From contig NC_018513.1 in NCBI RefSeq assembly GCF_000292915.1, positions 124,001 to 188,000 on the forward strand: 64,000 nt of DNA, in the 5' to 3' direction. Positions 44,346-53,298 of this stretch are shown piece by piece. The stretch comes from Burkholderia cepacia GG4 (GTDB taxonomy: Bacteria; Pseudomonadota; Gammaproteobacteria; Burkholderiales; Burkholderiaceae). Below the pieces are notes generated by a model. The model saw nothing but the letters and a program-made list of their open reading frames with translations. It was not told the origin of the DNA and did not search any database. A program made the translations under genes and the position numbers. The number at the start of each line of letters is the position of its first letter. Positions within the stretch are counted from its first letter, which is position 1.

Positions 44346-45176
44346 TTAGCCCAGGAGCTTCAGCACTTGCTGCGGCATCGAGTTCGCTTGTGCGAGGACC
44401 GAAATGCCGGCTTGCTGCAGCACCTGTGCCTTCGACAGGTTGGCGGTCTCCTGCGCGAAGTTTGCGTCGGTGATCTGCGCGCTTGCTGCGTTCAGGTTCG
44501 TCGATTGCGCGGTGGTCTGCGAGATCGCTGCCTGATAGATGTTGATGTCGGAACCGAGCTGAGCTTGCGCGGTGTTGACGGTGCCGAGCGCAGTGTCGAT
44601 CGTGGTCATCATCGTTTGCGCGTTGGCGACGCTCGTCACGCTGCCGCCGGTCAGGTTGAGCGTCGTCGTATCGTACTTGCCGCTCAGGTCCAGCGACAGT
44701 TGCTGGCCAGCCTTTTCACCGATCTGGAAGGTCAGCGGCGAGCCTGCGCTGTTCGCGCTACCGTCGAGCAGGTTGATGCCGTTGAACGTCGTTTGGCTCG
44801 CGATACGGCCGATTTCGGTGATACGCGCTTGCACTTCGGTGTCGAGGTTGCCTGCAGCGGCTGCGCCGATCGACGAATCGGATGCCTGAACAGCGAGCTG
44901 GCGGATACGCTGCAAGTCGGCGGTGATTGCCGAGAGGCCGCTCGATGCGGTCTGAGCCATCGACACGGCGTTGTTCGCGTTCGACACGCCCTGCGTGTAT
45001 GCGTTGATGGACGCTTGCATCGTCGTCGAGATCGCGAGGCCTGCCGCATCATCTGCCGCGGAGTTGATGCGCTTGCCCGACGACAGGCGGTTGATCGCTT
45101 GCGACAGCGCGTTCTGCGTCGACGAAAGGTTCGTTTGAGCGGTCTGTGAATAAATGTTGGTATTGATGTTCAGCAT
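44346..45176 (-). CDS. fliC: Flagellin, short form
   Basis: The 276-residue protein has both conserved flagellin ends: MLNINTNIYSQTAQTNLSS and NRLSSGKRINSAADDAAGLA at the N-terminus, and QITDANFAQETANLSKAQVL with LAQANSMPQQVLKLLG at the C-terminus. The central surface domains are almost absent, with only about 50 residues between the two D1 halves, so it is much shorter than the roughly 380-residue flagellins common in Burkholderia. The filament would expose mainly D1. A sigma-28-like promoter lies upstream. Confidence 0.95.
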   Translation of the reverse strand: MLNINTNIYSQTAQTNLSSTQNALSQAINRLSSGKRINSAADDAAGLAISTTMQASINAYTQGVSNANNAVSMAQTASSGLSAITADLQRIRQLAVQASDSSIGAAAAGNLDTEVQARITEIGRIASQTTFNGINLLDGSANSAGSPLTFQIGEKAGQQLSLDLSGKYDTTTLNLTGGSVTSVANAQTMMTTIDTALGTVNTAQAQLGSDINIYQAAISQTTAQSTNLNAASAQITDANFAQETANLSKAQVLQQAGISVLAQANSMPQQVLKLLG

Positions 45177-45267
45177 TTGCGTCCTCGTTTTGGAAAATGC
45201 CTGAGTACAGACAGGTTCGTTTTCGGCGTTGCGCTTTATCGCGAGTGGCGCTGCCCGCCTTTCCTGG

Positions 45268-45295
45268 TTGACGGCGGCACCCGGCGAAAACTTTA
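45268..45295 (-). promoter_or_regulatory. Sigma-28-like promoter of fliC
   Basis: On the minus strand TAAAGTTT (45295-45288) is followed after 12 bases by GCCGTCAA. The -35 is perfect; the -10 matches six of eight bases and the spacer is one base longer than usual. It lies about 92 bp before the fliC start. The 539-bp gap to rpsU holds only promoters. Confidence 0.7.
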
Positions 45296-45454
45296 GAGGG
45301 ATGTTCGAGGAAATTCGGGACTGAAGGGTGCCGTCGCCGCGAAGTCCGCGCCAGGCATGGCCGGCAGCGATTTCGGCGGATGCGAGAGGCGGCCTTGTCG
45401 GGTGACGTATGCGGCCGCGCCATGCAGGGCGACGAACCGGGATCGACAAAAGGG

Positions 45455-45483
45455 TAGTTTTGTCTGTGATTTCCTGCTATGAT
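45455..45483 (+). promoter_or_regulatory. Candidate sigma-70 promoter of rpsU
   Basis: TATGAT (45478-45483) is a good -10 box; TAGTTT 17 bp upstream is a weak -35. The leader to rpsU would be about 230 bases and contains a small hairpin (ATGCC...GGCAT). Confidence 0.4.
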
Positions 45484-45715
45484 GGCGGGCTGAATTGAGA
45501 TTTTCTGTCACGCCTATGCCGTTAGGCATTCCTGCTGGCAGTCAAACGCGGCGCTGCACGCGGTTGTGAAGCGTACTCGCGGTGCTTTCCGCCTCTCTTT
45601 TCCGGCCTCCGAGGCCGTATTTCCGCTCGTTTCGCCTGTTGTGGGGACGCTCGGATGGCCGGTGCGTGGCGCTTGGCCGCTACGTTTTTGACCGTTTAAG
45701 CAATTTAGGAACGAC

Positions 45716-45928
45716 ATGACGACGATTCTTCTGAAAGAAAACGAGCCGTTCGAAGTGGCGATTCGCCGCTTTCGCCGTGCTATCGAAAAAAATGGCCTGA
45801 TCGCTGAACTGCGCGAACGCCAGTCCTACGAAAAGCCGACCGCAGTCCGCAAGCGCAAGAAGGCAGCAGCCGTCAAGCGTCTGCACAAGCGCCTGCGCAG
45901 CCAGATGCTGCCGAAGAAGCTCCACTAA
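45716..45928 (+). CDS. rpsU: 30S ribosomal protein S21
   Basis: The 70-residue basic protein matches S21 in full: [20 protein letters not shown] at the start and a Lys/Arg-rich C-terminus ending [11 protein letters not shown]21 helps the 30S subunit pair with the Shine-Dalgarno region. TTTAGGA precedes ATG 45716. A strong terminator follows, so it is transcribed alone. Confidence 0.96.
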   Translation: MTTILLKENEPFEVAIRRFRRAIEKNGLIAELRERQSYEKPTAVRKRKKAAAVKRLHKRLRSQMLPKKLH

Positions 45929-45951
45929 GAGCGTCTGACGGTTTGCCGCGA

Positions 45952-45997
45952 AACGGCGGAGCGTGCTTCGAAAGAAGCCGCTCCGCCGTTTTGCTTT
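45952..45997 (+). terminator. Terminator of rpsU
   Basis: AACGGCGGAGCG and CGCTCCGCCGTT form a 12-bp outer stem around an inner GCTTC-gaaa-GAAGC hairpin, followed by TTTTGCTTTT. It starts 23 bp after the stop codon. Confidence 0.92.
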
Positions 45998-46208
45998 TCG
46001 GGGCCGGAAAAAGGTTGCGGATCGGAGCGAAAAGGCGGCCGATCGGTCGTCAAACGGCGACGGCACGGCGGTTCCGCCGGCAGCCAACGGGTTCGGCCGC
46101 CGGTGCCCTCGCACGGAAATCGCGTTTCGCGCTCGGGCTCGCCGTGCGCGGATCGCCTGGCGGCATGCTGATGCGCCAACCCGGCGAGCCGGGCAGGTTT
46201 TGCCGCCG

Positions 46209-46811
46209 TCAACCGGCCTTGCGCCGCTGGGCCCGCTGCTTGCCGCCGAGCGCCGCGCAGGCCGCGTGGCACGGGCAGCCGGTCTCGTGATCGTTGACCA
46301 TCCCGGTTGCCTGCATCAGCGCGTAGCAGATCGTCGAACCGACGAACTTGCAGCCGTACGCCTTCAGCGCCTTGCTGAGCGCATCGGATTGGGCAGTCGA
46401 TGCGGGCGCGTCGCGATACGACTGCCATGCGTTCTGGATCGGCGTATGGTCGACGAACGACCACAGGAACTGTGCGAGCGACCCGTGATCTTCACGAATG
46501 TGCTGCACGGCCCGCGCGTTGGTCACCGCGGATTCCACCTTCGCGCGATTGCGCACGATGCCGGGATTCTCGAGCAGCTTTTCGATGCGCTTCGGCGTGA
46601 AGCGCGCGACCACATCGACCTCGAAGTCGGCGAACGCCTCCCGATAGCCGGCACGCTTGTTCAGGATCGTCGACCACGACAGCCCCGCCTGCGCGCCTTC
46701 CAGGATCAGCATTTCGAACAGGTGGCGATCGTCGTGCGACGGCACGCCCCATTCGGTGTCGTGATAGTGAGCGTCCGCTTCAGTCTTCACCCAGTTGCAC
46801 CGCTGCGACAT
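46209..46811 (-). CDS. tag: DNA-3-methyladenine glycosylase I
   Basis: The 200-residue protein is Tag: CNWVKTEADAHYHDTEWGVP at the N-terminus carries the zinc-binding Cys and His, LEGAQAGLSWSTILNKR the active-site region, and HETGCPCH the C-terminal zinc ligands. It removes 3-methyladenine from alkylated DNA. ATG 46811 is preferred over ATG 46823 because AGG lies six bases upstream. Confidence 0.92.
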   Translation of the reverse strand: MSQRCNWVKTEADAHYHDTEWGVPSHDDRHLFEMLILEGAQAGLSWSTILNKRAGYREAFADFEVDVVARFTPKRIEKLLENPGIVRNRAKVESAVTNARAVQHIREDHGSLAQFLWSFVDHTPIQNAWQSYRDAPASTAQSDALSKALKAYGCKFVGSTICYALMQATGMVNDHETGCPCHAACAALGGKQRAQRRKAG

Positions 46812-46952
46812 CGTCAGCCTCATTCCAGTGTCGATTCGATCGCGCCAGCATAGCGGAAGCCCCATTCACGGGATAGCCGGCCGAACGGCAGATGGGCGCG
46901 CGGCGCGGATCCGGTTAAGCTTGGCGCCTGTTTGAATCAGCAGGATCAACGC

Positions 46953-47834
46953 ATGACGGCATTACTTTTTGCGATCGGCATCGACGGCGGCGGCACCGGC
47001 ACCCGTGCGGTGCTGGCCGACCGGCATGGGCGCGAGCTCGCGCAGGGGCGCGGCGGCCCGTCGGGGCTCGGTCTCGGCATCGAGCGCGCGTGGGCATCGA
47101 TCGGCGCGGCCTGTGCCGACGCGTTCACGCGGGCGGGGCTCGCGTTCGACTGGTCGCAGTGCGCGCTCGGCTGCGGACTCGCGGGCGTCAACAATGCCGC
47201 ATGGCTGTCAGCCTTCCGGGCGCAGGCGCCACTCGACGCGCTCGCGATCGAGAGCGACGCCTATACGACCGTCGTCGGCGCGCACGGCGGCGCGCCGGGG
47301 CTGATCGTCGCGCTCGGCACGGGCAGCATCGCGGCAGCGCTCGACGCAGCGGGCGAGTGCCACATTGCGGGCGGCTTCGGCTTTCCGTCCGGCGACGAGG
47401 CGAGCGGCGCGTGGCTCGGCGTGCGCGCGCTTGCTTACGCGCAGCAGGCGCTCGACGGCCGCGTGCCGCGCGATGCGTTCGCCGGCGCGCTGCTCGCGGA
47501 AACGGGCGCGCACGATCGCGACGCACTCGTTCAGTGGTCGTGCGATGCGAACCAGACGATCTACGCGCGCCTCGCGCCGATCGTGTTTGCGCACCGCGCA
47601 CATCCTTTTGCGGCCGCGCTGATCGCGCAGGCCGGCGACGAGATCGGCAAGATGATCGACGCGCTCGATCCACGCCAGGCGCTGCCGGTCGCGCTGTGCG
47701 GCGGGCTGGCCGACGCGCTCGCACCGGCCGTTCCGGCGCGTCATGCTGCCCGGCTGCGCGCGCCGCTCGACGATTCCGCGCACGGTGCGCTCCGGCTCGC
47801 GCTGCAGGCGTTGAAGGTGGCCGAAGCGGGCTGA
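46953..47834 (+). CDS. BadF/BcrA-type ATPase, N-acetylglucosamine/glucosamine kinase-like
   Basis: The 293-residue protein has the ASKHA phosphate-1 motif AIGIDGGGTGTRAVLAD, phosphate-2 VALGTGSIAAALD and adenosine region VALCGGLADALAP. The BadF/BadG family includes glucosamine and N-acetylglucosamine kinases, which is the likely role in cell-wall or chitin sugar use. AGGA lies seven bases before ATG 46953. Confidence 0.75.
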   Translation: MTALLFAIGIDGGGTGTRAVLADRHGRELAQGRGGPSGLGLGIERAWASIGAACADAFTRAGLAFDWSQCALGCGLAGVNNAAWLSAFRAQAPLDALAIESDAYTTVVGAHGGAPGLIVALGTGSIAAALDAAGECHIAGGFGFPSGDEASGAWLGVRALAYAQQALDGRVPRDAFAGALLAETGAHDRDALVQWSCDANQTIYARLAPIVFAHRAHPFAAALIAQAGDEIGKMIDALDPRQALPVALCGGLADALAPAVPARHAARLRAPLDDSAHGALRLALQALKVAEAG

Positions 47835-47910
47835 GCGGGTTGGCTGGGCGGGTTGAGTGAGCCGAGGCAGCTGAGCGGAGCTGAAATAGCGCCGCAGCCG
47901 GACTAAAACG

Positions 47911-47937
47911 GAGCCCAACGGAGCCCAACGGAGCCGA
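47911..47937. repeat. Short direct repeat GAGCCCAACG x2 plus a partial copy
   Basis: Two perfect 10-bp copies are followed by a partial third (GAGCCGAAG). They lie in the 224-bp gap between the kinase and phosphatase genes, which contains nothing else recognised. Confidence 0.7.
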
Positions 47938-48058
47938 AGTCGACCGAGCCGGCCTCGACCCGGCACGCGCGCCCCTCCCGGCAACCGTCCGACGCGGGGC
48001 GGGACACGACGTTAAAATGGCGGTTCCGCAGCGTCCAGCGCGCCATTCACCCGTCCCC

Positions 48059-48892
48059 ATGTACAAAGTCATCGCCACCGATCTCGACGGCACCCTGCTG
48101 AACAGCGACCACCAGCTCGATCCGTACACGATCGAGACCGTCCGCCGGCTCGACCGCGACGGCCTGCAGTTCGTGATCGCGACGGGGCGCCACTACGCGG
48201 ACGTCGCCGGCATTCGCGACGTGCTCGGCATCCGTCCGTACCTGATCACGTCGAATGGTGCGCGCGTGCATGCACCGGACGATACGGCGATCCATGCGGA
48301 GGACATCGATCCCGCGATCGTCCGCGGCCTCGTGCAGCCGGACGTGACGGGCACGCACGGGCGCGTGATCGTCAACCTGTTCACCGACCGCAACTGGCTG
48401 ATCGACCGCGACGCGCCGCACCTGCTCGAATTCCACCAGGATTCAGGCTTCCGCTACGACGTGATCGACATGGCCGCGCACGACGGCGCGGACATCGCGA
48501 AGGTGCTGTACATCGGCGAGCCGGCCGATCTGGCGGTGGTCGCCGAGCAGATGCGCGTGCAGTTCGGCGACGCGCTGTACGTTACGTACTCGCTGCCCGA
48601 CTGTCTCGAAGTGATGACCGCGAACGTATCGAAGGGCCGGGCGCTGCGCGCGGTGCTCGGGCGGCTCGGCGTCGACACCGGCCACTGCATCGCGTTCGGC
48701 GACAACATGAACGACATCGACCTGCTCGAAACCGCCGGCCACGCGTTCATGATGAACAACGCGAACCCCGACCTGGTCGCGCGCCTGCCGCACATCCCGC
48801 GGATCGGCAACAACTTCGACGCGGGTGTGGCCCGCCACCTGCGTACGCTGTTCGCGCTCGAGGACACCCTCGACGACGTCGCCGCTTCCTGA
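48059..48892 (+). CDS. Cof-type HAD-family sugar-phosphate phosphatase
   Basis: The 277-residue protein has HAD motif I IATDLDGTLLNSD, motif II FVIATGR, the C2B cap and motif IV IAFGDNMNDIDLLE. Family members such as YidA dephosphorylate sugar phosphates or flavin and PLP-type substrates. ATG 48059 is set by the conserved start MYKVIATDLDG; the upstream open frame is not conserved. Confidence 0.85.
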   Translation: MYKVIATDLDGTLLNSDHQLDPYTIETVRRLDRDGLQFVIATGRHYADVAGIRDVLGIRPYLITSNGARVHAPDDTAIHAEDIDPAIVRGLVQPDVTGTHGRVIVNLFTDRNWLIDRDAPHLLEFHQDSGFRYDVIDMAAHDGADIAKVLYIGEPADLAVVAEQMRVQFGDALYVTYSLPDCLEVMTANVSKGRALRAVLGRLGVDTGHCIAFGDNMNDIDLLETAGHAFMMNNANPDLVARLPHIPRIGNNFDAGVARHLRTLFALEDTLDDVAAS

Positions 48893-48901
48893 GCGGAAAT
48901 G

Positions 48902-48926
48902 AAAAACGGGCGCCAATGGCGCCCGT
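48902..48926 (-). terminator. Terminator of aqpZ
   Basis: ACGGGCGCC-att-GGCGCCCGT on the minus strand is followed by TTTTTC. It lies about 70 bp after the aqpZ stop and next to the end of the convergent phosphatase gene. Confidence 0.8.
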
Positions 48927-48997
48927 CGAAATCACTTGCCTCGATGTTGTTGGACAGCGTGAGGCTCGCTGCTCTGCTCGCGTCACCCCGTGGCGTT

Positions 48998-49738
48998 TTA
49001 TTCGATAGTGCGAGCGGATGCGGGCAGCAGGCCGACGGCATCGTCGCGCCCTGCGATCAGCGGGTAGATGATCCCTGCGATGGCCGCCCCGATGATCGGC
49101 GCGACCCAGAACAGCCAGAGCTGGCCGATCGCGTCGCCGCCGACGAACAGCGCGGGGCCGGTCGAGCGCGCCGGGTTCACCGACGTGTTGGTGACCGGAA
49201 TCGAGATCAGGTGGATCAGCGTCAGGCACAGTCCGATCGCGATCGGCGCGAAGCCGGCCGGCGCGCGCTTGTCGGTCGCGCCGAGAATCACGAACAGGAA
49301 GAAGCCCGTCATCACGACTTCGCAGATGAACGCCGCGCCGAGCGAGTAGTGGCCGGGCGAGCGCTCGCCGAAGCCGTTCGTCGCAAAGCCGCTGCCGACG
49401 ACGTCGAAGCCCGGCTTGCCGGTCGCGATCAGGTACAGCACGAACGCACCGAGCGTCGCGCCGACGACCTGCGCGACGATGTACGGCGCGAGATCGCGTG
49501 CCGGGAAGCGGCCGGCGACCGTCAGGCCCACGCTCACCGCCGGATTCAAATGGCAGCCCGAAATATGGCCGATCGCGAATGCCATTGTCAGCACGGTCAG
49601 GCCGAATGCAAGTGCGACGCCGGCAAAGCCGATGCCGAGGCCCGGAAAGGCGGCGGCCAGCACGGCGCTGCCGCACCCGCCGAGCACCAGCCAGAACGTG
49701 CCGAATGTCTCTGCAGCCAGACGCTGAGAAAGATTCAT
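48998..49738 (-). CDS. aqpZ: Aquaporin Z
   Basis: The 246-residue protein has six membrane helices and the two NPA boxes HLNPAVSVG and SVNPARSTG. The Arg after the second NPA and the surrounding residues fit water-selective aquaporins of the inner membrane. A weak AAGG precedes ATG 49738. The divergent gap to the H-NS-like gene (299 bp) is AT-rich and includes TTATTAGAATAA near 49880. Confidence 0.92.
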   Translation of the reverse strand: MNLSQRLAAETFGTFWLVLGGCGSAVLAAAFPGLGIGFAGVALAFGLTVLTMAFAIGHISGCHLNPAVSVGLTVAGRFPARDLAPYIVAQVVGATLGAFVLYLIATGKPGFDVVGSGFATNGFGERSPGHYSLGAAFICEVVMTGFFLFVILGATDKRAPAGFAPIAIGLCLTLIHLISIPVTNTSVNPARSTGPALFVGGDAIGQLWLFWVAPIIGAAIAGIIYPLIAGRDDAVGLLPASARTIE

Positions 49739-50037
49739 GTAAGGACCTTGTTCAAGTGTGTGGGTGACAAGCGGACGACCGGTTGATTTATTCCGTCGTC
49801 GGGAATTGGTCTGGATTATAGGAAATGAAACGGGTTCGGGAGGGTCAACGATTGTTAAATTTGAATGGCTGACGAATGGCTTTTATTAGAATAAGTCCGC
49901 ATTCTCGATATAGCCGAATCGGTTAAAGATGACAGCATTAATTTCGAAGAGCAGGGCGGCAGGGCGGATGACGTAACGGGTGTTGGCGTTCCGGCCGGAC
50001 TCGCCGGAGCCGCATCATGGATAAAGGGAGCCGAAAA

Positions 50038-50334
50038 ATGTCTCAATACGCGAAACTCAAGGCGCAGATCGCCGATCTGCAGGCCCAGGCGGACGATGTG
50101 CGTCGCCAGGAAGTGGCGGCGGTGATCGCCGAGGTCCAACGGATGATTGCCGAGTATGGCTTGACGGCCCAGGACCTGGGCTTCGCGGACCGGGCGCGGC
50201 GCGGCCGTCCGCCCAAGAAGGCGCCGCTGCCCCCGAAATACCGCGATCCGAAGTCGGGTGCGACCTGGAGCGGTCGCGGCAAGCCGCCGAATTGGATCGT
50301 CGGGAAAAACCGCGATCGTTTCCTGATCGAATGA
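50038..50334 (+). CDS. H-NS family nucleoid-associated protein
   Basis: The 98-residue protein has an N-terminal coiled coil (YAKLKAQIADLQAQADDVRR) and the C-terminal DNA-binding motif YRDPKSGATWSGRGKPPNW of H-NS/BpH3-type proteins, preceded by the AT-hook-like RRGRPPKK. It binds AT-rich DNA and silences genes. AGGGAG precedes ATG 50038. Confidence 0.9.
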   Translation: MSQYAKLKAQIADLQAQADDVRRQEVAAVIAEVQRMIAEYGLTAQDLGFADRARRGRPPKKAPLPPKYRDPKSGATWSGRGKPPNWIVGKNRDRFLIE

Positions 50335-50346
50335 CCGGACAAAAAG

Positions 50347-50380
50347 AAAGAGCCGCATCGACGATGCGGCTCTTTGGTTT
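50347..50380. terminator. Bidirectional terminator after the H-NS-like gene
   Basis: AAAGAGCCGCATCG and CGATGCGGCTCTTT are perfect inverted arms, followed by GGTTTTTGG and preceded by AAAAAG. It can stop both the H-NS-like gene and the convergent glycosyltransferase gene. Confidence 0.88.
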
Positions 50381-50434
50381 TTGGCGCGGGTTTCGGCGCG
50401 AATTTTACCGAATATTTCCCGGTGGATTTCGGTG

Positions 50435-51499
50435 TCAGGCGCCTGCGACCCGGCGCAAGGCCGGTTGCTTGGCCGTCATGCAAAGCGATTCGTAAGTTTC
50501 GACATAACGCCGCGCCATCGCCTTCGAACTGAAACGCGTATCGAAACGCGCGCGGATGGCGTCGCGCGGCAGGCTGTCGATCCGGTGCAGCGCGCCGACC
50601 GCGCCCTGCACGTCCTCGACGATGAAGCCGGTCACGCCGTCCTCGATCACTTCCGGCACCGAGCCGCGGTTGAACGCGATGACCGGCGTGCCGCATGCCA
50701 TCGCCTCGATCATCACCAGCCCGAACGGCTCCGGCCAGTCGATCGGGAACAGCAGCGCCTTCGCGCCGGACAGGAACGCGGGCTTCTGCGCCTCGTTGAT
50801 CTCGCCGATGAATTCGACGTGCGCTTCGCCGAGCAGCGGCTCGATCACTTCCTTGAAGTAGTCGGCGTCGGCCTTGTCGACCTTCGCGGCGATCTTCAGC
50901 GGCAGCCCGCTTTGCGCGGCGATCCGGATCGCGGTGTCGACACGCTTTTCGGGGCAGATCCGGCCCAGGAACGCGAGGTATTCGGGCTTCACGTCCGGTT
51001 GCGGCGTGAGCAGCGTGTCGGGCAGCCCGTGATACACGGTGCCGGCCCAGGCAGCCTGCGGCAGCGGCTTGCGCTGGTTGTTCGAGATCGACACCACCGG
51101 TGCGTCCGGGAACGCGTCGAACACGGGCTGCAGTTCCGGCAGGTCGAGGCGGCCGTGCAGCGTCGTCACGTACGGCGTATCGAGACGCGACATCAGCGGG
51201 AACGGCAAGTAGTCGAGGTGGAAGTGCAGCACGTCGAATTCGTGCGCGACGCGGGCGACCTGCTCGAGCAGCCGCATATGGGGCGCCATCGAATCACGAA
51301 TCGACGGGTCGAGCCGCAGTGCGCGCGGCCATGCCGCCTCGAGGCGGGCGGACGTGACGGAGTCGCCGCTGGCGAACAACGTCACGTCGTGGCCGAGCTC
51401 GACGAGCGCCTCGGTGAGGTAGGACACGACACGCTCGGTGCCGCCATACAGTTTCGGCGGGACAGCTTCGTAAAGCGGCGCGATCTGGGCAATACGCAT
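50435..51499 (-). CDS. Family 4 glycosyltransferase
   Basis: The 354-residue protein is a GT-B GT4 enzyme: MRIAQIAPLYEAVPPKLYGG at the start, LAFLGRICPEKRVDTAIRIA in the nucleotide-binding half and the EPFGLVMIEAMACGTPVIA motif with the catalytic Glu pair. It transfers a sugar from a nucleotide donor; the acceptor is unknown. GGAGAACGCCC precedes ATG 51499. Confidence 0.85.
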   Translation of the reverse strand: MRIAQIAPLYEAVPPKLYGGTERVVSYLTEALVELGHDVTLFASGDSVTSARLEAAWPRALRLDPSIRDSMAPHMRLLEQVARVAHEFDVLHFHLDYLPFPLMSRLDTPYVTTLHGRLDLPELQPVFDAFPDAPVVSISNNQRKPLPQAAWAGTVYHGLPDTLLTPQPDVKPEYLAFLGRICPEKRVDTAIRIAAQSGLPLKIAAKVDKADADYFKEVIEPLLGEAHVEFIGEINEAQKPAFLSGAKALLFPIDWPEPFGLVMIEAMACGTPVIAFNRGSVPEVIEDGVTGFIVEDVQGAVGALHRIDSLPRDAIRARFDTRFSSKAMARRYVETYESLCMTAKQPALRRVAGA

Positions 51500-51810
51500 G
51501 GGCGTTCTCCAGTGACGACCAGCGTGGATGCTCGAGGGCGTGTGCTGGTCCTGCAAGGTTGCGGAACTCGCCGACACACGCGTCGTGCGGTGCGGGGCCG
51601 GGTCCGTGGCGGGGTGCGCGGGACGCCGGGTGGCAAGCTGCGGGGCGGGCCGGCACGGCTCCCGCCGTCGCCCAGTGGAGTCCATTATCGATATCGCCTT
51701 CGGGGGTTCGAGTGTTTTTTCAAACACTTAAGGCTTGTTACACGCTGAAATACGCGAAAACCCCGATAAAAAGGGTCCGGAATCATAAAGCGAGATGGCC
51801 ACAACTATTG

Positions 51811-51838
51811 TTGCGCTATTGTGAAAAACCACTATAAT
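51811..51838 (+). promoter_or_regulatory. Sigma-70 promoter of flhDC with a long leader
   Basis: TTGCGC (51811-51816), a 16-bp spacer and a perfect TATAAT (51833-51838). The leader to flhD would be about 300 bases. The gene-free 51500-52150 stretch becomes AT-rich here, which suits H-NS-type control. No other gene is seen in it. Confidence 0.7.
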
Positions 51839-52150
51839 TTTTACCGATTCACTTGCCGGCGGCCTTGCCAGGCAGCCTTCCGCCGTAATCGCCCGATGCG
51901 ACACCGCATCACTGATGAATCCGCGCCTCACTCGCTTCCTTTCAATTCGCCTTGTCGGAAAAATTCCTACACGGTTTACAGACAAATCCTGCAAGGCATA
52001 CGCCACTTCGCTGATACCGGCATAAATGCCGTTTGGCCAGAATTCGCCCTGTAAGAATATAAACGTGCCGAAGGACGCCAAGAGCGCCCTGCTCGAGCAA
52101 ACGTTTTCATAAGATGCAAGGCCAAAGCAAAGCTCTTTAACGGGGGAATC

Positions 52151-52471
52151 ATGAGCGCCACCAGCGAAATGCTCAGTGAGATCAAAGAGGTCAACCTGTC
52201 GTACCTCCTCCTCGCGCAGCGCCTGCTGCGGGAAGACAAAGCGATGGGCATGTTCCGCATGGGCGTTTCCCAGGAACTTGCCGACGTGCTCGCGAACCTC
52301 ACGCTCGCCCAGACCGTGAAGCTCGCCGCGTCGAACCAGATGCTGTGCCGTTTTCGCTTCGACGATCACGCGCTGCTGTCCTCGCTCGCCGACAAAGGGC
52401 GCAGCGACGTCGTCACGCACGCGCACTCGGCCATCCTGATGGCCGGCCAGCCGGTCGAAAGCGTCCGCTGA
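52151..52471 (+). CDS. flhD: Flagellar master regulator subunit FlhD
   Basis: The 106-residue helical protein matches Flh[21 protein letters not shown] and [20 protein letters not shown]. With FlhC it forms the D4C2 activator of class II flagellar promoters. GGGGGAATC precedes ATG 52151. flhC follows after 94 bp. Confidence 0.95.
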   Translation: MSATSEMLSEIKEVNLSYLLLAQRLLREDKAMGMFRMGVSQELADVLANLTLAQTVKLAASNQMLCRFRFDDHALLSSLADKGRSDVVTHAHSAILMAGQPVESVR

Positions 52472-52565
52472 TCCTTCCCCGCCTTGCGTTTGTCCCGGCG
52501 CGCCGCGCCGGCGGGCAGCGTATTGGCCACTCATCCGAACAACGTCAAGCGGACGGTTATTCACC

Positions 52566-53120
52566 ATGGCAAGCAAAAGCGTCGTGATCGAGGTGAAGGA
52601 AATCACCCTCGCGATCGAACTGATCGAACTGGGCGCCCGCCTGCAACTGCTGGAGGCGGAGACGAGCCTGTCGCGCGACCGCCTGATCAAGCTGTACAAG
52701 GAACTGAAGGGCGTGTCGCCGCCGAAGGGGATGCTGCCGTTCTCGACCGACTGGTTCATGACGTGGCAGCCGAACATCCACTCGTCGCTGTTCTACAACA
52801 TCTACCGGTTCATGCAGGACCACGGCCGCTGCGATCCGATCCAGTCGATCGTGAAGGCGTACCGGCTCTATCTGGAGCACGTGAACCTGTCCGGCGACGA
52901 GGCTGCGCTGAGTCTCACCCGCGCATGGACGCTGGTGCGCTTCTTCGACTCGGGGATGCTGCAGATGACCCCGTGCACGCGCTGCGGCGGTCACTTCGTC
53001 GCGCATGCGCATGATCCGCATCAAGGTTTCGTGTGCGGTCTGTGCCAGCCGCCGTCGCGCGCCGGCAAGACCCGCAAGGCCGCCGCGGCGCGCGCCGAAC
53101 TGTCCGCCGCCGCGGCCTGA
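52566..53120 (+). CDS. flhC: Flagellar master regulator subunit FlhC
   Basis: The 184-residue protein matches Flh[20 protein letters not shown] at the N-terminus and a zinc site made by CTRCGGHF and CGLC near the C-terminus. It completes the FlhD4C2 activator. The basic Ala-rich tail after residue 165 is longer than in E. coli-type FlhC. Confidence 0.95.
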   Translation: MASKSVVIEVKEITLAIELIELGARLQLLEAETSLSRDRLIKLYKELKGVSPPKGMLPFSTDWFMTWQPNIHSSLFYNIYRFMQDHGRCDPIQSIVKAYRLYLEHVNLSGDEAALSLTRAWTLVRFFDSGMLQMTPCTRCGGHFVAHAHDPHQGFVCGLCQPPSRAGKTRKAAAARAELSAAAA

Positions 53121-53224
53121 GCGCCGCCGGGCGTGGCGCGGGTAGGGCCGAACGGTCGCCGCGGGCCGCGCGAACCGGCCGGGGATTGCTGGTAAACACC
53201 GCCGTGCCGTCGCGGCGCGACCGC

Positions 53225-53251
53225 GAAAGTTTTCCTGCCGACTGCCGTAAA
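53225..53251 (+). promoter_or_regulatory. Sigma-28 promoter of motA
   Basis: GAAAGTTT, 11 bases, GCCGTAAA. The spacing is that of FliA promoters and the elements differ from consensus at one and two positions. It lies 48 bp before the motA start and probably drives the mot-che operon. Confidence 0.75.
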
Positions 53252-53298
53252 CCTGATTAACGGCGGTCTCCCCGCCGGTCTTTCGTGAGGGACAGGCA

